DNA of 44,616 nucleotides from Deltaproteobacteria bacterium (GTDB taxonomy: Bacteria; Desulfobacterota; Desulfobacteria; Desulfobacterales; QNYZ01). Position 1 is the stretch's first letter; each line of letters begins with the position of its first letter. Below the pieces are notes generated by a model that was given only the letters and a program-made list of their open reading frames with translations, was not told the origin of the DNA and ran no database searches. The stretch covers positions 1-44,616 of the forward strand of contig QNYZ01000027.1 in NCBI GenBank assembly GCA_003973265.1, written 5' to 3'. Positions 42,247 to 44,616 of the stretch are shown here, piece by piece. A program made the position numbers and the translations under genes.

Positions 42247-44574
42247 GTGTCCAATGATGATATAACAAAGACCCGCCGGGAACGATACCGCATCTTCATT
42301 GAAGATGTGGCCGATGGTTTTTTTGAAACCGACCTCAAGGGTAATTTTGTTTTTTTCAACGATGCCCTCTGCCGGATCTTCGGCTATTCACGCGATGAAA
42401 TTCGCGGTAAAAATTATCGAATGTTTATGGACGAGGCCGCCGCTAAAATCGCCTTTAAGGACTTTAACCAATTATTCAGAACTGGCTCTATAAACGATGG
42501 AATTAAATGGAATATTCGTCGTAAGGATAACGAGACACGTATCATTGAAATCAATGCCAAGCCAATCGTGGACAGCCAGGGACAGAAAACAGGTTTTCGC
42601 GGTATCGCCCGGGACGTCACCGACCGCACCTGCGCCGAACAAGCGCTGAAAGAATCAGAACGGTGTACGCTCGAACTTTATGAAGCCAGTCACCGGGCCG
42701 AACAACGATACCGAACCCTGCTCGACTTTCTCCCGGATCCCATCTTTGTCCTCAACCGGCACAGCCGGGTCACCTACCTGAATCCGGCCTTTGTCTCGAT
42801 TTTCGGATGGACGCTGGAAGAACTCAAGAACCGCCGCATTCCGTTTATTCCCGAGGAGAGAAAAACGGAAACCCGCAGGGGGACGGAGCAGCTCTTTAAG
42901 GATAAAGTGATCCGGGACTTTGAGACAGAACGGCTGACCAAAGACGGCCGCCGAATCGATGTCAAACTGAATGCGGCCTTATTCTACGAAACCGGGCCGG
43001 AGCCGGCCGGGGTGATCGTGATTTTACGCGACATCACCCGGCAGAAACGGCTGGATCGGATCAACCAGGCCCTGTTCCGGATTTCCAAGTCGCTCCATCG
43101 CTTTCGGACGCTTGATGACCGGCTGGGATTTATCACGAAACAGATTCGGGAACTGCTGGCCGTGGAAGGGGCATCCGTTATCCTGCTCGATGAGAAGAAA
43201 AACGAATTTTTCTTCAGGGTCAGCGATTTTGGTGACGAACAAACCACCCGGATGTGGCGCGAAGTCCGATTTCCGGCAGATAAGGGCGTCGCCGGAAAGG
43301 TACGCCAGACAGGAAAACCCATCATCGTCGCCGATACCGGCAAAAACGATTTTTTCTTTTCCCAGGTGGATGAACGCACCGGTTTTCATACCCGCAATAT
43401 GCTCGATGTTCCGCTGGAAAGCCATGACCGGATTATTGGTGTGTTATGTGCCGTTAACAAAAAGACCGGGGAATTTGACCAGACCGACGTGGACCTGCTC
43501 GGAACCATCGCCGGTATGGTTGCCCTTCCCGTGGAGAACGCCCGTATCAACGAAGCACTGAACCGCTCGTATGAAGAGGTGAAAATTTTAAACCGTGCCA
43601 AAGACCGGGTCATCCACCACCTCTCCCATGAGCTGAAGACCCCTATTTCGGTATTGTCTGCATCCCTGGGATTATTAAGTAAAAAAACAGAGGGATTTAA
43701 TGTACCAAGTATCGAGCGAATTATCGACCGCAGTCGGCGAAATCTCGATCGATTGCTCGATATGCAGTATGAAATTGAAGACATTTTGAGAGATGAAGAC
43801 TTTCACACGCATAAAATGCTCTCCATACTGCTGGCCACCTGTTCCGATGAGCTGGAAATGCTTATTTCGGAAAACCTGGGTGAAGAAGAAATCATCACCC
43901 GGATTCGTCAGTTAATCGATGATGAATTTGGTCCAAAACATGCGGTTTCAAAGCATATCCGCCTGGATTATTTTGTTGAGGATCGGATTCGACAGCTGCA
44001 GTCGATGTTCGCTCACCGGCACTGTCGCTTTGAAACCCGGATTCAGCCCACCGGATCGATCCGAATTCCCCCGGAGGTGCTGGGGAAGATCATCGACGGC
44101 CTCGTTCGAAATGCCGTCGAGAATACGCCCGACAACAGCCTGGTCAAAATAGCGGTTCGGGAAGACAGTCGGGGAGTGATGCTGGCCGTACATGATTTTG
44201 GTATCGGTATTACTCCGGAAAACCAGACCAATATTTTTGAAACTTTTTTTTCCACCACGGACACCATGCAGTATTCTTCAAAGCAACGCTTTGATTTTAA
44301 CGCGGGCGGACGGGGATTCGACCTGCTGCGAATGAAAATCTTTTCCGAAAGGTACGATTTCGATATCCGACTCAATTCCATACGATGCCGATTTATTCCC
44401 AGGGAGACGGACCAGTGTCCGGGAGATGTTGACCGGTGCGCCCATTGTCAAACAGTCGAAGATTGCCTGACATCAGGCGGAACCACGGTAACGGTTCGCT
44501 TTCGCCCGGCTGAAAAAGCACCGGATGTTAGAAGAATAAGCCCAGACAGAAGGGCCGGGCCAAACGCTTTATAA
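42247..44574 (+). CDS. PAS-PAS-GAF sensor histidine kinase with Cys-rich C-terminus
   Basis: This 775-residue soluble kinase has no transmembrane segment. PAS 1 covers about 14-130, PAS 2 about 150-270 and GAF about 285-445, followed by a HisKA region with the H-box HLSHELKTP (H461), a 120-residue helical spacer and an HATPase domain: N-box VRNAVENTP, G1 HDFGIGITP, G2 GGRGFDLLRM. Between G2 and the last strand (TTVTVRF) is an insert with C714, C724, C731, C734 and C740 (CPGDVDRCAHCQTVEDC). The start is GTG with a weak ribosome site. No response regulator follows within the window, so it is orphan here; its signal is probably cytoplasmic. Confidence 0.9.
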   Translation: MSNDDITKTRRERYRIFIEDVADGFFETDLKGNFVFFNDALCRIFGYSRDEIRGKNYRMFMDEAAAKIAFKDFNQLFRTGSINDGIKWNIRRKDNETRIIEINAKPIVDSQGQKTGFRGIARDVTDRTCAEQALKESERCTLELYEASHRAEQRYRTLLDFLPDPIFVLNRHSRVTYLNPAFVSIFGWTLEELKNRRIPFIPEERKTETRRGTEQLFKDKVIRDFETERLTKDGRRIDVKLNAALFYETGPEPAGVIVILRDITRQKRLDRINQALFRISKSLHRFRTLDDRLGFITKQIRELLAVEGASVILLDEKKNEFFFRVSDFGDEQTTRMWREVRFPADKGVAGKVRQTGKPIIVADTGKNDFFFSQVDERTGFHTRNMLDVPLESHDRIIGVLCAVNKKTGEFDQTDVDLLGTIAGMVALPVENARINEALNRSYEEVKILNRAKDRVIHHLSHELKTPISVLSASLGLLSKKTEGFNVPSIERIIDRSRRNLDRLLDMQYEIEDILRDEDFHTHKMLSILLATCSDELEMLISENLGEEEIITRIRQLIDDEFGPKHAVSKHIRLDYFVEDRIRQLQSMFAHRHCRFETRIQPTGSIRIPPEVLGKIIDGLVRNAVENTPDNSLVKIAVREDSRGVMLAVHDFGIGITPENQTNIFETFFSTTDTMQYSSKQRFDFNAGGRGFDLLRMKIFSERYDFDIRLNSIRCRFIPRETDQCPGDVDRCAHCQTVEDCLTSGGTTVTVRFRPAEKAPDVRRISPDRRAGPNAL

Positions 44575-44616
44575 CACCCACAACAGCAACCAGCACTAAC
44601 TGAACTACCTCACAAA

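Noticed and set aside
1..44616. CRISPR arrays, transposases, integrases or phage genes
   Set aside because: None recognised; the repeats found are short tandem or inverted repeats without spacer structure or associated genes.

Overview
The window reads as a chromosomal segment of a strictly anaerobic, moderately GC-rich member of the Desulfobacterota (Deltaproteobacteria), most likely a Desulfobacteraceae/Desulfosarcinaceae-type sulfate reducer. The taxonomic signs are an indolepyruvate:ferredoxin oxidoreductase beside a phenylacetate-CoA ligase, a CooT-family protein beside DUF3842, a MamK-like actin, sigma-54 control and CoA-thioester beta-oxidation modules. This assignment is inferred from gene content; no rRNA or other marker is present. 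Almost all of the window is coding, and I see no complete mobile element or CRISPR array.

Layout. (a) 0.2-7.2 kb: a leftward methylmalonate-semialdehyde dehydrogenase diverges from a rightward chromosome-segregation and housekeeping run of parA, parB, NYN nuclease, DUF3842, CooT, an IspH-UbiA fusion and an Smr-domain protein. Their shared upstream region carries two related palindromes and a weak parS-like half site. (b) 7.2-15.3 kb: a 14-bp minisatellite, a UMF1/Atg22-like transporter, a leftward divergent DnaA, a 582-bp AT-rich non-coding stretch containing a decayed tRNA-like piece, uvrA and an exported beta-helix protein. (c) 15.3-20 kb: a patchy region with a truncated spermidine-synthase-like pseudogene, 15-bp tandem duplications, a methyltransferase, an overlapping leftward pair (peptidoglycan amidase, MamK-like actin) and an alpha/beta hydrolase. 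(d) 20-28 kb: rlmD, trmO, nnrDE, an Mrp Fe-S carrier, a sigma-54 response regulator and gdhA. (e) 27.9-30.2 kb: a leftward two-gene module, an SPFH protein with three zinc ribbons followed by a zinc-ribbon protein that appears to start at ATT. (f) 30.5-31.8 kb: an MCE-domain lipoprotein and an HD hydrolase. (g) 31.8-42.1 kb: two catabolic operons under nearly identical promoters, SDR-thiolase-DUF35-enoyl-CoA hydratase (plus a HAD-crotonase fusion) and iorA-iorB-paaK, with an isochorismatase-like hydrolase between them. (h) 42.2-44.6 kb: an orphan PAS-PAS-GAF histidine kinase with a cysteine-rich C-terminal insert.

How the parts may work together. IorAB would turn aryl-2-oxoacids into aryl-acetyl-CoA and reduced ferredoxin, PaaK activates free arylacetates, and the other operon carries a generic hydratase/dehydrogenase/thiolase set. 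The shared promoter element suggests the two are co-regulated, and GdhA could recycle the glutamate made by transamination. The parAB, dnaA and uvrA genes place replication and segregation functions together, but the DnaA has altered DNA-contact residues and may not be the main initiator.

Most notable items: the MamK-like actin coupled to a cell-wall amidase, the ATT-initiated zinc-ribbon gene beside an SPFH protein, the twin promoters, the IspH-UbiA fusion lacking part of a UbiA motif, and the divergent DnaA beside an AT-rich non-coding stretch. All functional calls come from reading motifs and from memory of the families; no search was run.
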